Assembly (NCBI GenBank): GCA_916719935.1
Contig: CAKAPY010000109.1
Location: 1 to 5,295, forward strand
Direction: 5' to 3'
Source: an uncultured Actinomyces sp.
Lineage (GTDB): Bacteria > Actinomycetota > Actinomycetes > Actinomycetales > Actinomycetaceae
DNA: 5,295 bases
Positions 5,265 through 5,295 of this stretch are shown piece by piece (within the stretch, counting starts at the first letter, position 1; each line of letters opens with the position of its first letter). The translations under genes and the position numbers were made by a program. The notes below the pieces were generated by a model that saw only the letters and a list, made by a program, of their open reading frames with translations, was not told the DNA's origin and did not search any database.

Positions 5265-5295
5265 AGGCGGGAGCGAAATAAAGGTGTGCGGGCAG
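5265..5295 (+). other. Short non-coding tail after the AKR-fold gene
   Basis: These 31 bases hold no hairpin or T-run that would mark a terminator. A GGGAG and two overlapping GTG triplets (5284-5288) could belong to the start of a following gene, but too little sequence is present to decide. Confidence 0.3.

Noticed and set aside
5284..5295. Possible GTG start of a further gene at the right edge
   Set aside because: Only four codons are available, so a gene cannot be supported.
1..5295. Novel defence, mobile or CRISPR-type system
   Set aside because: No repeat arrays, transposase, integrase, toxin-antitoxin pair or phage gene is visible. The RecB-like nuclease resembles Cas4 only in its shared fold and cysteine set and lies among housekeeping genes.

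Overview
The window reads as a chromosomal housekeeping segment from an actinobacterium, most likely of the Actinomycetaceae type. The reasons are the N-terminal half of a proteasome-type ATPase (ARC/Mpa), an actinobacterial TrmI directly upstream of it, a stand-alone RecB-family nuclease diverging from trmI, and start-site architecture typical of leaderless actinobacterial mRNAs. The trmI/nuclease/ATPase neighbourhood resembles the Mycobacterium tuberculosis region around Rv2115c-Rv2119. Base composition looks moderate by eye (not the very high GC of streptomycetes). The genus cannot be fixed from this sequence alone.

Layout, left to right. Bases 1-750 (minus) hold the first 250 codons of arc, which runs off the left edge just after the Walker A motif. 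trmI (737-1771, minus) lies immediately upstream and overlaps arc by 14 bases. After an 81-base divergent spacer comes a PD-(D/E)XK RecB-family nuclease with four Fe-S-type cysteines (1853-2698, plus). Its last 7 bases overlap the end of a convergent HAD-family phosphatase (2692-3375, minus). uppP (3402-4259, minus) sits 26 bases upstream of the HAD gene and probably shares its transcript. After a second divergent spacer of 87 bases, an aldo/keto-reductase-fold protein (4347-5264, plus) fills the right end. No RNA gene, mobile element, CRISPR array or clear intrinsic terminator was seen.

Functionally the genes are a mixed housekeeping set: tRNA m1A58 methylation (TrmI), the unfoldase of the Pup pathway (ARC), DNA end processing (nuclease), lipid-carrier recycling for the cell wall (UppP), a small-molecule phosphatase or mutase (HAD), and an AKR-fold protein. 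Two things stand out. First, the AKR-fold protein keeps the family scaffold, but all four catalytic tetrad positions (normally D, Y, K, H) read E, H, R, T in my alignment by eye, and two nicotinamide-contact positions are changed as well, so it looks like an intact pseudoenzyme. Second, all four genes that begin a transcript have a TANNNT hexamer 6 or 7 bases before the ATG, while the two genes inside transcripts have Shine-Dalgarno sequences. This suggests leaderless starts for the first genes. Apart from these the region looks ordinary.
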